This document shows, piece after piece, positions 25,401-34,571 of a stretch of 64,000 bases of DNA (position 1 is the first letter of the stretch; every line of letters starts with the position of its first letter). A program made the translations under genes and the position numbers. This DNA comes from Anolis sagrei (lineage: Eukaryota; Chordata; Lepidosauria; Squamata; Anolidae): assembly GCF_037176765.1 (NCBI RefSeq), contig NC_090022.1:73223209-73287208 (forward strand), in the 5' to 3' direction. The notes beneath the pieces are model-generated. The model searched no databases and was not told the origin of the DNA. It was given only the letters and a program-made list of their open reading frames with translations.

Positions 25401-28400
25401 TTATTGACTCTTCTTTACTGAACTGCTGTTTGACACAGACTTACTACCTGTGCCTAGACAATGATTCTGGGCCAGTATTTTGGATTTCATCTCCCAGAAT
25501 CCCTGATCACTGGCCACGACAGCTGACACTTCTGGGAGATGAAGTCCAAAACATCTGGAAGGCAAGAGTTTGGGAATAAATGTTCTGGACCAGTGGCGTC
25601 CAACCTTTGGTCCTCTGGGTGTTTTGTACTTCAGCTCCTCGAATTCCTGAGCTTTGGACAAGCTGGCCAGGGCTTTTGGGAGTTTGAGTCCCAAACACCT
25701 AGAGGGCTGCAGGTTGGATGCCACCAGACAGTCCAGAATTGGAGGTTCAGCCATTTCTAGTTTCAAAATTTTGGAGGGTAATTTTTGTGAGTTTCCCCAC
25801 CATTTCTGGGTTGATTGCCCCATAAAAGCTCCTCACCCACCAGCTTTAGGTGAGGCAACACAAGGTTTCTTCGCATCTTGGCTCAAATGTATAATCCAGA
25901 AGCAAACAGCAATACACTTCTTCTCTTTAGTATAGCTGTTTGGCTTCGTTTAGAAAGGGTCAAAAGTTACCTTCAGTACAATGCAGATTTTATGGCAGAT
26001 ATTTCTTTGAAGGACCAAGAAACTTTGCAACCTAGCCCAAGTTAATGTGTGACATACCTTGCCCAGCACTAAATGGAATACTCTTTGAGGAGTAACTGGT
26101 TGGCAGCCAGCACACTATTTACTTTGGAAAAGAAAAGCAATTGCTCAGTAATATCAGAGCAATTACCTGTTCTGTTTGTGAAGAGTCAGCATGGTCTATG
26201 CCTGGATCTACACTACTGTATAATCCAGTTTAAAACAGATAATCAGGATTCAGAAACTGGATTATATAGAAGTGTAGCTGGGGTCTATGACTCTGGAGAC
26301 TAGGGTTCAAAACCTTGCTTGGAGAATCAGAATATGGTAGCTACTTGAAGGGAACACCAGTGTTTCTACAAGCACAGAAGTTTGAAGAGATATGAGATGT
26401 TAACTGCATTTTACAGATGGGAGAAATAAAAATCTGAGAGCAAGTGACTGGGAAGGAAAATTAATTTACAGGTCGTAATAGAATATTCAACTGGCTTTAA
26501 TACAGACCAATAATGCTCCACGGTGCAGTATTTTGTCACTGGTTAAACTTCTCTGTTTTTAAAATTGGATGTCCATCAGGCTGGCTTTTAAAGCAGAAAG
26601 TTTGTAAGAATGGGCCAGGGGTGCTATGTAATGTTTAAATTATTTTAAACAGTTTTATTCATTTTTATATCATTTTAAGTGAATTATTTTAATAATGGTA
26701 ACATTCAATTCTATTTTAGGATTTCTATTTTGTAAGCTTTTAAACTGAATTGTGAGTCACTTTGAGTCTCACTTCCTAAGATAAAAGCAGAGTATAAATA
26801 TAGAATAATAATGCCTAGGAAACTGAAAGGAGTGGGGAGCAGGAAACGTTGCAGTTGTGGGTAGAGATCAGTGCTACTTCACTGCTTCTCTTGCTTATGT
26901 ATGTTTCCTTATATTTCCCAACTAGAGGGTTGTCAGGATAAAAGGGGCAGATGGCCCCTGTATCTTTAATCATTTTAACAGCACCTGTAGATATTCTTGC
27001 TTGGTTGGATGGCCATCTGTTTGGGGTGCTTTGATTGTGTTTTCCTGCAAGGCAGGGGGTTGGATTGGATGGCCCATGGGGCCTCTTCCAACTCTACGTT
27101 TGTAGACAAATGTTAAAGGTACAAGAGCCCCCTTCCACACGATCCCTTCAATCATCCGGAGGCCCTGCTCTCGATCCCACCAGCATCGCAGGCGCGATTG
27201 GTGGGAACGAGAGAGAGGGCCTTTTCAGTGGTGGCCCCTTGACTCTGGAACTCACTCCCTAAAGACATTAGACAGGCCCCAACTCTGGCAGTCTTCAGGA
27301 GGAGCTTGAAGACGTGGATGTTCCAGTGTGCCTTCCTGGAATAATGATCCCATAGCACTTTGTCCTCCAAAGCACTTTACATTTCTTTAGGTCTGCTCGT
27401 ATGCCCTTCCACAAACACCACTATCACCTTTTCGTCCATGTCCCAGCATTATTTCCAATTTTAACTCTACATTTGGCCTTCCCACTGTTTTTAATTGTGT
27501 GTTGTCTTATCGATAATGTTGTATATTTTTATTGTCTATGTTTTTATTTTAATTGCTTGTATTGTTGTTATTATTGCTTGTATTGTTGTGTTTGGGCTCG
27601 GCCTCGTGTAAGCCACACCGAGTCCTTTGGGGAGATGGTAGCAGGGTACAAATAAAGTGTTGTTGTTGTTGTTGTTGTTATTATTATTATTATTATTCCA
27701 GTTTTCAAACTGGCAATTCCAAGTTGGCTTGAATCAGGAAAAATTGCCCCATTCCACCTTTTCTCTAGAGCTCGGATTAAAGCTGCTTCAGGTGTTTTTG
27801 TGCTGTTTTTACAGGCAATCAAGTGATTTCCTGTAAATTTCTGAATTCCAGGCCAGCATTTTTTGAAATGAAGAACTTTGCAATAGCAGGAAAGAGGGCA
27901 GGGGCTGAAGTACATCTGAGGGAGTGGAGTGCAATCCATGATAAGGTCATGCTAAAATAAATCAGTCTTAAAGGTGTCACAAGACTCCTTTTAATAATGA
28001 AACATATTAACACAGCAGCCTTGATGTGGTGATTTGAGCACTGAACGAATGCCCCATCTACACTGCCGTATAATCCAGTTTCTGATCCCAGATTACCTGC
28101 TTTAAACTGGATTATATGGCAGTGTAGAGGCATATAATCGGGTTCAAGCCAGATAACCTGGAATCAAATACTGGATCATATGGTAGTGTAGGATTTCTAC
28201 AGGATTTGATCCTTCTCAGCCATGGAAATTTACTAGGTGACTCTGGGGGAGTCACAATGCCTCAGCCTCAGAGGAAGGCAAAGGCAAAACCTTTTAAACA
28301 AATCTTACCAAGGGTTGCAACACAGCACAATCTTTAGGAATATTTTTAATGGAGAAGTAAGTATAATTCTTGACCTGCCTCTTACTTGCAAGATGCCCAC

Positions 28401-29832
28401 AGCAGGCAGATAACCAAACAGGTGAAATATTTTAACTATGACGGGATGTTTAACTTGAATTGTTGCACAGTGCTAAAGATATAAGAAGTGGGGTGGGCCA
28501 GACATTTTTGGAGGTGCGCAGAATACATTAAAGGGACAATGAAGGTTGCTGGTTTGTCACTTAATAGACACTGGCACCCTAGAGATTGGGAAGGGCCAGA
28601 GAAGTGTAAATTCCGGTTGCTCGAGAGTTACCATTAAAAATAGGCCTAACTAATACTATATACAGTAGAGTCTCGCTTATCCAACATAAACGGGCCGGCA
28701 GAACATTGTATAAGGGAAAATGTTGGATAATAAGGAGGGATTAAGGAAAAGCCTGTTGTTGTTGTTTATTCGTCCAGTCGCTTCCGACTCTTCGTGACCT
28801 TAAGGAAAAGCCTATTAAACGCCAAATTACATTATGATTTTACAAATTAAGCACCAAAACATCATGTTTTACAACAAATTGACAGAAAAGCAGTTCAATA
28901 TATGACAATATTATGTAGTAATCACTGTATTTATGAATTTAGTACCAAAACATTGCATCCACACTGCGTTGGATAATACAGAATGATGGATAAGCGAAGG
29001 TTGGATAAGTGAGAATCTACTGTACCCCATACTATGCCATACCATGGAAATGCAGTAATTAAAGGCAAATAAAGACAAACTTAATGTAACACAGTTTTAC
29101 AGCATTATAAAAACAGTTTAGTGAATATGATACTGTTTCTTACGTTTTTAAAATGCAGTTGCTTGAGAGTTCTGAATAACTGAGAAGAAATGGCTCTTAT
29201 TCAAGGACCATGAAGTCTGACCCTTATAGGCCTAGCATAGCATGGGCAAACTTGGGCCTTCCAGGTGTTTTGGACTTCAACTCCCACCATTCCTAACAGC
29301 CTCAGGCCCTTTCCTTTTCCCCCACAGCCGCTTAAGCTGTGGGGGAAACCAGGAAGGCCTAAGTCTGCCCATGCCTGCTCTAAAGCCAATGATTCCCAAA
29401 CTGGAGTTCTCCAAGTGTTTTGGACTTCAACTCCCAGAGGCCTCAGCTGCCTTGGCCAATGAGCAGGGATTCTGGGAGATGAAGTCCAGACTACCCGGAA
29501 GACTAGCTTGGGAAGCAAGGCTTTATATGAGCAGCCCCTATGTATTGGGGGTCGTGGCCCCTTCATGTGTCCAGGGTGCTATTTATGAACATTGCTTTTG
29601 CAGAGCTGAGCTAACACTGACAGGCTTCTCCTTCTCTACCAAAGGAGGGGAGGAGGGGGGCGCACAGGCTCCTCCCACTTCCCGCGCGAGGCATTGTGGG
29701 AAGTTCAAACACCAAGCGCCCAGCGGGGGCCAACCGCCGGCGCGACCCTCGCGCGCCAACGCACGCGCCGTCCTCCAGCCTCCCCCCCCTCCCTTTCCGC
29801 GCGCGCGCCTGCCTCACCGCCGCCTCCGCCAT
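10836..29832 (-). CDS. APEH: APEH, acylaminoacyl-peptide hydrolase (complete, 22 coding exons)
   Basis: Cytosolic serine peptidase (family S9C) that removes N-acetylated amino acids from blocked peptides. Exons read by similarity to the remembered human protein, with AG/GT borders and matching phases: 29832-29818, 25028-24899, 23352-23226, 21426-21336, 21004-20929, 20421-20261, 19503-19366, 18956-18865, 18283-18243, 18154-18033, 17265-17205, 16057-15960, 15222-15171, 14987-14899, 13227-13089, 12956-12873, 12779-12699, 12300-12212, 11737-11547, 11457-11355, 11242-11136, 10938-10836. They sum to 2190 nt, 729 residues (human 732). The N-terminal part is the beta-propeller; the alpha/beta-hydrolase end carries GGSHGG (Ser585), GEDDRR (Asp673) and NNHALS (His705), each two residues before human 587/675/707. 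The start ATG is inferred: exon 1 gives only MAEAA before a donor GTGAGG, and joins [13 protein letters not shown] in phase. It lies in a CpG island. No disabling change was seen. Confidence 0.95.
11918..12095 (+). mobile_element. tRNA-derived SINE fragment in an APEH intron
   Basis: Contains the B-box-like GGGTTTGAATCTCTGCTCAG and the block CCTCAGAGGAAGGCAAGGGC, both shared with the SINE family at 28207-28312 and 61857-62075. Truncated and diverged. Confidence 0.5.
13390..13590 (-). mobile_element. L2-like LINE tail with (AAT)n(GAT)n
   Basis: The triplet repeat at 13396-13440 followed by CAAGGCGGGGTACAACATAG is the 3' end of an L2-like LINE read from the minus strand. It lies in an APEH intron and adjoins the solo LTR. 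Confidence 0.5.
13597..14305. mobile_element. Solo LTR, Gypsy-like, fossil
   Basis: A 709-bp block starting TG and ending CA, flanked on both sides by the 5-base repeat AAATG (13592-13596, 14306-14310). A 5-base duplication suits Gypsy-type or some ERV integrases. Inside are a TATA-like AATATAAGC near 13656 and a series of short diverged tandem repeats around GCCTCAGTGTTAGTAGG (13740-13880). No internal coding region is present, so it is the product of LTR-LTR recombination. Family assignment is tentative. The clean target repeat points to moderate age. Confidence 0.7.
15500..15745 (-). mobile_element. 5S-rRNA-derived SINE fragment
   Basis: On plus, CTCCCATCCAAGTATTAACC followed by TGCTTAACTTCCAAGATTAG is the reverse complement of diverged 5S rRNA around its internal promoter. 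The remainder matches the relative at 63245-63460. Read from minus it is a 5S-headed SINE (SINE3-type), not a functional 5S gene. Confidence 0.65.
16655..16753. mobile_element. Short inverted-repeat element in an APEH intron
   Basis: TTTCTAGGAATCTCTA (16655-16670) pairs exactly with TAGAGATTCCTAGAAA (16738-16753), with partly complementary sequence inside. A non-autonomous DNA element, superfamily unknown. Confidence 0.6.
16840..17005 (+). mobile_element. L2-like LINE tail
   Basis: T-rich 3'UTR followed by GTAAGCTGCTTTGATCCC and GGTGGGGTATAAAATCC, the usual ending of this LINE family. Within an APEH intron. Confidence 0.5.
17470..17600 (+). mobile_element. LINE-like 3' tail with (ATTG)n
   Basis: Ends GGCCGGAGCATTAAC followed by four TGAT repeats, as in LINE 3' ends of squamates. 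Very short; family uncertain. Confidence 0.4.
19040..19315 (+). mobile_element. Old CR1 fragment beside an APEH exon
   Basis: Decayed CR1 pol readable as [16 protein letters not shown] and [20 protein letters not shown] on plus. It ends about 50 bases from the donor of the APEH exon at 19503-19366, with no visible effect on that splice site. Confidence 0.65.
19553..19702. mobile_element. Palindromic miniature element in an APEH intron
   Basis: Starts GGCCTTTCCACACAGGTCCC and ends with CCTGCCTGGAAGGGTCC. Same family as 775-923, with inner blocks AACTGGATTATGAG and CCAGATAATCTGGG. Confidence 0.55.
22040..22255 (+). mobile_element. L2-type LINE 3' end
   Basis: Block GATTGGCGGGAATGAGAGGC, then the C-terminal GCCCTCCCTAGGGACATTAG, CTGAGAGGGGTGGTATACAA and an (AAAT)n tail. 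Same LINE family as 27130-27700 and 55535-56240. In an APEH intron. Confidence 0.65.
22425..22620 (-). mobile_element. L2-like LINE tail
   Basis: (ATTT)n followed by CCATATTTATACTCCACCCC and AAGGGGACTCAAGGCGGC, the reversed 3' end of the same repeat class. In an APEH intron. Confidence 0.5.
23695..24380 (-). mobile_element. L2-type LINE with reverse-transcriptase C terminus
   Basis: An open minus-strand segment (24314-24027) reads [35 protein letters not shown] and [19 protein letters not shown], the typical C terminus of L2 pol. The 3'UTR and (ATT)n tail continue to 23695. 5'-truncated; in an APEH intron. Confidence 0.8.
24395..24570 (-). mobile_element. L2-like LINE tail
   Basis: TTATTATTATATTATTT followed by GTATTTATATTCCGCCCTTC and GGGGACTCACATATACATGG, a common squamate LINE-tail repeat. 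It abuts the L2 copy at 23695-24380. Confidence 0.5.
25590..25725. mobile_element. Miniature inverted-repeat element in an APEH intron
   Basis: CAGTGGCGTCCAACCTTTGG pairs with GGCTGCAGGTTGGATGCCAC at the other end. The adjacent 25470-25580 block (TTGGATTTCATCTCCCAGAA / CTGGGAGATGAAGTCCAAAA) is a second inverted pair, related to 29400-29500. Confidence 0.6.
26590..26815 (+). mobile_element. L2-like LINE tail
   Basis: T-rich 3'UTR, then GAGTCACTTTGAGTCTCAC and GCAGAGTATAAATATAGAAT with a short A-rich end. In APEH intron 1. Confidence 0.45.
26985..27105 (+). mobile_element. CR1 LINE 3' tail
   Basis: GGATGGCCATCTGTTTGGGG and GGGGTTGGATTGGATGGCCC followed by CTTCCAACTCTACGTTTGT, the CR1 ending. 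In APEH intron 1. Confidence 0.7.
27130..27700 (+). mobile_element. L2-type LINE 3' end
   Basis: Contains the pol end (block GGCGCGATTGGTGGGAACG, then ACTCTGGCAGTCTTCAGG), a T-rich 3'UTR, CACACCGAGTCCTTTGGGG and GGGTACAAATAAAGTG, ending in (TTG)n(TTA)n. In APEH intron 1. Confidence 0.75.
28050..28190. mobile_element. Palindromic miniature element
   Basis: CTACACTGCCGTATAATCCA pairs with TGGATCATATGGTAGTGTAG, with AAACTGGATTATATGGCAGT in the middle. Same class as 775-923 and 26199-26292. Confidence 0.6.
28207..28312 (+). mobile_element. tRNA-derived SINE fragment
   Basis: TTCTCAGCCATGGAAATTTA and CCTCAGCCTCAGAGGAAGGC, shared with 11918-12095. Only the middle of the SINE is kept. Confidence 0.45.
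28663..29022. mobile_element. Tigger-like (Tc1/mariner) non-autonomous element
   Basis: Inverted ends CAGTAGAGTCTCGCTTATCC and GGATAAGTGAGAATCTACTG with TA on both sides. About 360 bases with no transposase. It has itself inserted in another repeat (28608-29185) whose relative lies at 34330-34925. In APEH intron 1. A 45-bp retro-insert lies inside it. Confidence 0.8.
28755..28799 (-). mobile_element. 45-bp Bov-B/SINE tail insertion with target duplication
   Basis: The insert ends in (GTT)n on plus, i.e. an (AAC)n tail on minus, and contains CAGTCGCTTCCGACTCTTCG, the 3' end typical of squamate Bov-B (RTE) LINEs and SINEs that use it. TTAAGGAAAAGCCT flanks it on both sides (28741-28754, 28800-28813). 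Confidence 0.8.
29244..29386. mobile_element. Miniature inverted-repeat element in APEH intron 1
   Basis: GCATGGGCAAACTTGGGCCT and GGCCTAAGTCTGCCCATGCC are its ends. It is a diverged relative of the perfect palindrome at 3350-3495. The next block (29390-29512) is another such element with TTGGACTTCAACTCCCAGAG. Confidence 0.7.
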
Positions 29833-30000
29833 CTCCTCCGTCTCCTCCTCCTCCTGGCAGGCCGCTGGCGAGTCCTCCTCCGAAGCTTCCGCTCTAAGCG
29901 CCACTCTCGGGAGCCGGGTGGGCGGGGCTTCGAGAGGGCGGCTCCTCCCATTGGCTGCGGCGCTGCCCGTCAACGCGAAGGCGTGGAGAGTCTAGTCAGC
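29640..30000 (-). promoter_or_regulatory. APEH: CpG-island promoter and first exon of APEH
   Basis: This block is strongly GC- and CpG-rich, unlike the AT-rich surroundings, and contains the inferred APEH start codon (29832-29830). Upstream on the minus strand are a CCAAT box (ATTGG on plus, 29950-29954) and a GC box (GGGCGG, near 29921). Within early intron 1 is TTCCCACAATGC (29691-29702 on plus as its complement), which resembles the ZNF143/THAP11 site common at housekeeping promoters. There is no obvious TATA box. This fits a ubiquitously expressed gene with dispersed transcription starts; the exact start site cannot be read from sequence. Confidence 0.7.
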
Positions 30001-30060
30001 GCCTTTGATCGGAAGATGGGACTGACTTCCTGGCTCACGTGGATGCCATTTTTGAAAACA

Positions 30061-30200
30061 GAATGACAGTTACCTCACAGAACTACACATCCGAAGACTC
30101 TGCAGGACCGAGCCATAGGAGCAAAAAAGGGGCCTTCTGCTACTATAGTCCCCAAGCCAGGTAGTCGCACACGGCATCCCATAACAATCACTTAATTCAT
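30061..30200 (+). repeat. Direct repeat flanking the Penelope-like array, left copy
   Basis: 140 bases starting CAGTTACCTCACAGAACTAC and ending near ATAACAATCACTTAATTCAT. It recurs in the same orientation at 31511-31655, immediately outside the other end of the array, with about nine-tenths identity by eye. Confidence 0.8.
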
Positions 30201-31510
30201 TGGGTTGTAGGTTTTTTCGGGCTTTATGGCCATGTTCTAGAGGCGTTCTCTCCTGACGTTTCGCCTGCATCTATGGCAAGCATCCTCAGAGGTAGTGAGG
30301 TCTGTTGGAATTAGGAAGATGAGTTTATATATCTGTGGAAAGAAAAAGGTGGGACAAAGGACTCTTGTCTGCTGGAGCTAGGTGTGAATGTTTCAACTGA
30401 CCACCTTGATTACCATTTGATAGTCTGGCAGTGCCTGGAGCAATCTTTTGTTGAGGGGTGATTAGATGCCCCTGATTGTTTTCCCTCTGTTGTTTTGCTG
30501 TTTTAATTTTAGAGTTTTTTTTAATACTGGTAGCTAGATTTTGTTCATTTTCATGGTTTCCTCCTTTCTGTTGAAATTATCCACATGCTTGTGGATTTCA
30601 ATGGCTTCTCTTGTGTAGTCTGACATGGTGGTTGTGAGAGTGGTCCAGCATTTCTGTGTTCTCAATATGCTGTGTCCAGGTTGGTTCATCAGGTGCTCTG
30701 CCACAAGAGTCAAGACCAAGATCCACCCAGATGAAAAGTGTTCTTGCCATACATCTAGGGAACCACTGACCGCATAGGGAAGCTGATGAGGAAACACAAC
30801 AAACAAACTATCTACAGACCCACCAAGGAAATCCAACAAATGCTACGTCCAGCAAAGGACAAGAGGGATCCTCTCACTTCTGTAGGAGTCTACTGTGTAC
30901 CATGCAGCTGTGGACAAGTCTACATAGGGACCACCACACGCAGCATTGCCCAAACACGAATCAAGGAACATGAAAGGCACTGCAGACTACTTCAGCCAGA
31001 GAAGTCAGCCATAGCAGATCACCTGATGAACCAACCTGGGCACAGCATATTATTTGAGAACGCAGAAATGCTGGACCACTCTCACAACAACCACCATGTC
31101 AGACTATACAGAGAAGCCATTGAAATCCACAATCATGTGGACAATTTCAACAGAAAGGAGGAAACCATGTAAGCGAACAAAATCTGGCTACCAGTATTTA
31201 AAAAAAACTCTAAAATTGAAACATCAAAACAAACAGGGACATCTAATCACCTCTCAACAAAAGATTGCTCCAGGCACTTCCAGGCTATCAAATGCTAATC
31301 AAGGTGGTCAGTTGAAACATTCACACCTAGCTCCAGCAGACAATAGTCCTTTGACCCACCCTGGTCTTTCCACAGATATATAAACCCATTTTCCTAGTTC
31401 CAACAGACCTCACTACCTCTGAGGATGCTTGCCATAGATGCAGGTGAAACGCCAAGAGAGAATGCCTCTAGAACATGGCCATATAGCCCAAGAAAACCTA
31501 CAACAACCCA
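30201..31510. mobile_element. Penelope-like element, two copies in head-to-head inverted array
   Basis: The right copy (plus, about 30740-31510) encodes the end of a Penelope-type protein with a GIY-YIG endonuclease: GVYCVPCSCGQVYIGTTTRS, then RIKEHERHCRL and SAIADHLMNQPGHSI. The left copy (minus, 30201-30708) repeats the C-terminal region and 3' tail in inverse, so the two 3' ends face outward. No reverse-transcriptase core remains. Penelope-like elements are known for such partial and inverted arrays. Both copies look decayed. Confidence 0.8.
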
Positions 31511-31655
31511 GAATTACAGTTACCTCACAAAATTACACATCCGAAGACTCTGCAGGACCAAGCCATAGGAGCAAAAAGGGGTCCTTCTGCTACTATAGTC
31601 CTCCCTCAAGCCAGGTAATCACATATGGCATCCCATAACAATCACTTATTTCATT
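31511..31655 (+). repeat. Direct repeat flanking the Penelope-like array, right copy
   Basis: Partner of 30061-30200, sharing ACACATCCGAAGACTCTGCA and AAGCCATAGGAGCAAAAA. Either a pseudo-LTR of the element or an unusually long duplicated target. Confidence 0.8.
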
Positions 31656-31814
31656 CTTTTTTACTTCATTATCTTAGTAATTCTAGATTATTTTACTGAC
31701 ACAAAAACACAGCATGACACAGCAAACGAGAGATATATGCTGGATTTCGTATCACAGAATCACAAGTTAACACTTCCCAAGCATTTAGACCTGTGTGATG
31801 TATATTATTATCAG

Positions 31815-32231
31815 ATTATTATTTGAAACACAACAAGATGAGTCCACAGCAAACAAGATCACTCTGCTGGCTGTTGCATTGGATCACATGTCGGACACTT
31901 CCCAAGTGTCTAGGACTGTGTGATGTATCGGCGAATGATGCGTGCAGATCCCAGTAAGGTGGTCTTCTGCAGCTGGCAAATGGTAATTTTGTCAGCGCTG
32001 ATTGTGTGTAAGTGCAGGCCAAGGTCTTTAGGCACTGCACCCAATGTGCCGATCACTACTGGGACCACCTTGACTGGCTCATGCCAGAGTCTTTGCAGTT
32101 TGATCTTTAAGTCCTCATATTGTGTCAGCTTTTCCAGTTATTTCTCTTCCATCCTGCTGTCACCTGGGATTACTTTGTTTTTTAACATGATGATGAGGTC
32201 CGGATTATTGTGCTCCAGAACTCTGTCAGAT

Positions 32232-32235
<4 letters not shown>
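31815..32235 (-). mobile_element. R2/R4-like LINE C-terminal fragment
   Basis: Minus strand reads KVVPVVIGTLGAVPKDLG and then ICQLQKTTLLGSARIIRRYI, with frame interruptions. That motif is typical of the region after the reverse transcriptase in R2/R4-type non-LTR elements. An (AAT)n run follows at 32235-32270. Family call is from memory and tentative. Confidence 0.5.
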
Positions 32236-32268
<33 letters not shown>

Positions 32269-32299
32269 TTACTAGATTGTTATTATTGTTGTTATTATT

Positions 32300-32816
32300 G
32301 GGTTGCTGTGAGTTTTCTGAACTGTATGGCCATGTACCAGAAGCATTCTCTCCTAACCTTTTACCCACATCTATGACAGGCATCCTCAGAGGTGGCGAGG
32401 TCTGTTAGAAACTAGGCAAGTGGGGTTATATATCTGTGGAATGTCCGGGATGGGAGAAAGAACTATTGTCGGTTGGAAGCAAGTTGCCAGCTTGATTAGC
32501 ATTGAATGGCCTTGCAGCTTCAAAGCCTGGATACTTCCTGCCTGGGGAAATCCTTTGTCGGGAGGTGTTAGCTGGCCCTGATTGCACGGCCATTCAGTGT
32601 TAATCAAGCTGACCAATTGCAACATTCACATTTTCCTCAAGCAGACAAAAGTTCTTTCTTCCAACCTGGACATTCCACAGATCAATAAACCCCACTTGCC
32701 TAGTTTTCAGCAGACCCCACAACCTCTGAGGATGCCTGCCATAGATGTGGGCAAAACATCAGGAGAGAATGCTTTTGAAACATGGCCATACAGCCTGGAA
32801 AACTCACAGCAACTCA
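32300..32816. mobile_element. Second Penelope-like inverted tail pair
   Basis: GGGTTGCTGTGAGTTTTCTG at the left and GAAAACTCACAGCAACTCA at the right are inverse copies. The arms (32300-32580, 32586-32816) share CATCCTCAGAGGTGGCGAGG and its complement. Tail-only array related to 30201-31510, older. Confidence 0.7.
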
Positions 32817-32849
32817 GTGATTCCGGCCATGAAAGCCTTCAACAACACA

Positions 32850-33300
32850 TCCTTATGTTTATTTATACCCTTCTTTATCTCTTTAAAGATTACTCAAAGC
32901 AGCTCAACATAAAAGCATTGGTGTCCAATTTAAAATATACAAATATTAAAACAGAATTAAACACAACCAGTATTTTTAAAATTCCAGTTAAAAACTATTA
33001 AAACAAATTCAAATTTTAAAACTACAGGTTCCCTGAATTGATCTTAAACACCTTCATCGTTAAAAGCCTGCCTGAGTAAAAAAGTTTTAGCCTGCTGCCA
33101 GAAGGACGGAGGAGGCCATTCTAGCTTCCCTGGGCAGAGAGTTCCAGAATTGAGGGGCTGCCACTGAGAAGGAAGACTCACTCTCTTGTTCCCACCAACC
33201 GGGCTTGAGATGGAGGTGGGACCAAGAGAAGAGCCTGGGCAGGGTCATAGATGGGGATGCAGTCAGCCAAATAGCCTGGACCTGGACCGTCTAGAGGTGT
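32850..33300 (-). mobile_element. L2-like LINE 3' part
   Basis: Reversed LINE tail (TGTTTATTTATACCCTTC) leading into GGGCAGAGAGTTCCAGAATT and CAGCCAAATAGCCTGGACC, the C-terminal and 3'UTR blocks shared with 35640-35995 and 60160-60690. Confidence 0.55.
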
Positions 33301-34325
33301 GCATTTTAGTATGGAAATTAAAGAATACAAAAGTTCAAAAACTTGTTGTGCCAACCCTTGATGCCAGATTGATCCTTTGTTACCAGTTCTGCATTCAATC
33401 CCTTGAGCTTTCCAAGCATCTCAGTTCTTAACATGCATTCTTTTGCAACACAATAATTAAGTTTTATTGGCAAACCAGAGGTTCAAACATCCCCATATAT
33501 GAGATGCGGGCATATGCATAAATTATAGTAAGTGTATGGGGACACTATATACCTCATGAAAATCTTTCATTTATATATTTTAAATATATATATGAGTTAT
33601 TGCTTATTTCACATAGAATGATAGGTTTTTTCAGACATCAAGCGGACTCCTATAGGGATGCTGTACAGGCAGAGAAGAGCAACTCCACTGTTTCCAGCCT
33701 GTTGTAGGGCATCCCATCATCCATTTCTTTAAATCCACACTCCTAGTTTGGGGCACCAGTGTGTCCAGTCTGGCCTATCACTGCAACTGAGGGCTTAGGA
33801 AACAAAGGTGCTGATCCTGGGCAATCAAGGACGAGGCTGTCAAATAACAGAGTTAACAAATGTACATATTTTAAACCTATTTTTAAGTCTGTTTCCGCAG
33901 GAATAACAGGCTCTCAGCTTCGAGGGATTCACACAAGCATTTCTGAGCTAATCTTGCTGGCACAGGAGATCCACTATCTTTGCATATAAACAATGTATCT
34001 GATGATTATTTGGCTTGGAAAAAAGCCAGGGGGATTTGTCCCACCTTTCTATGCTTATGGGGTTATTTTAGCAAGGTCATGAAGGGTGGCTGTCTAGGCT
34101 ACATTTTTTACAGTGTTATAAAGAAGTTCATATACAGCGTATAGAGGAAATAGATACACTGCACAGGTTAAAGATACAAGTTGCACAAAATCAAAGTTGA
34201 TACAGTTTATTGAAGGATTGGATACCATGGAGCTGGGGTTTATAGCTGCTGCTGGTTCGGTCTCAACCTTCTGATGCTATGAACTAGCACAAGTTCGGAA
34301 AGCCTTTTATTTTAAAAAGGAAAAA
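33300..34325. other. Unclassified intergenic sequence
   Basis: No exon, RNA gene or repeat family recognised. Moderately AT-rich and free of obvious inverted ends. Confidence 0.45.
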
Positions 34326-34571
34326 TAAGTAGTTTCTGATGGTTTGAGAGTTACTATTAAGCATACTATTATAATACTATATTCTCTACTGTACCATGCT
34401 ATAAACTCTGTATTGACTTGATATTAATATTGAAATACAGTAACTAAAAGTAAAAAAGACAAACTTAATGTAACACAGTTTTACTGTATTATAAAAACAG
34501 CTTTGTGACTGCAGTATGCAATTTTAGTTTATTTACTTCATCTATACCCTGCCTTTCTCACCTGGCAGAGT

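Noticed and set aside
29242-30066. Plus-strand frame of 274 codons across the APEH promoter
   Set aside because: It runs through two miniature elements and a CpG island with no splice logic or known similarity; a composition effect.
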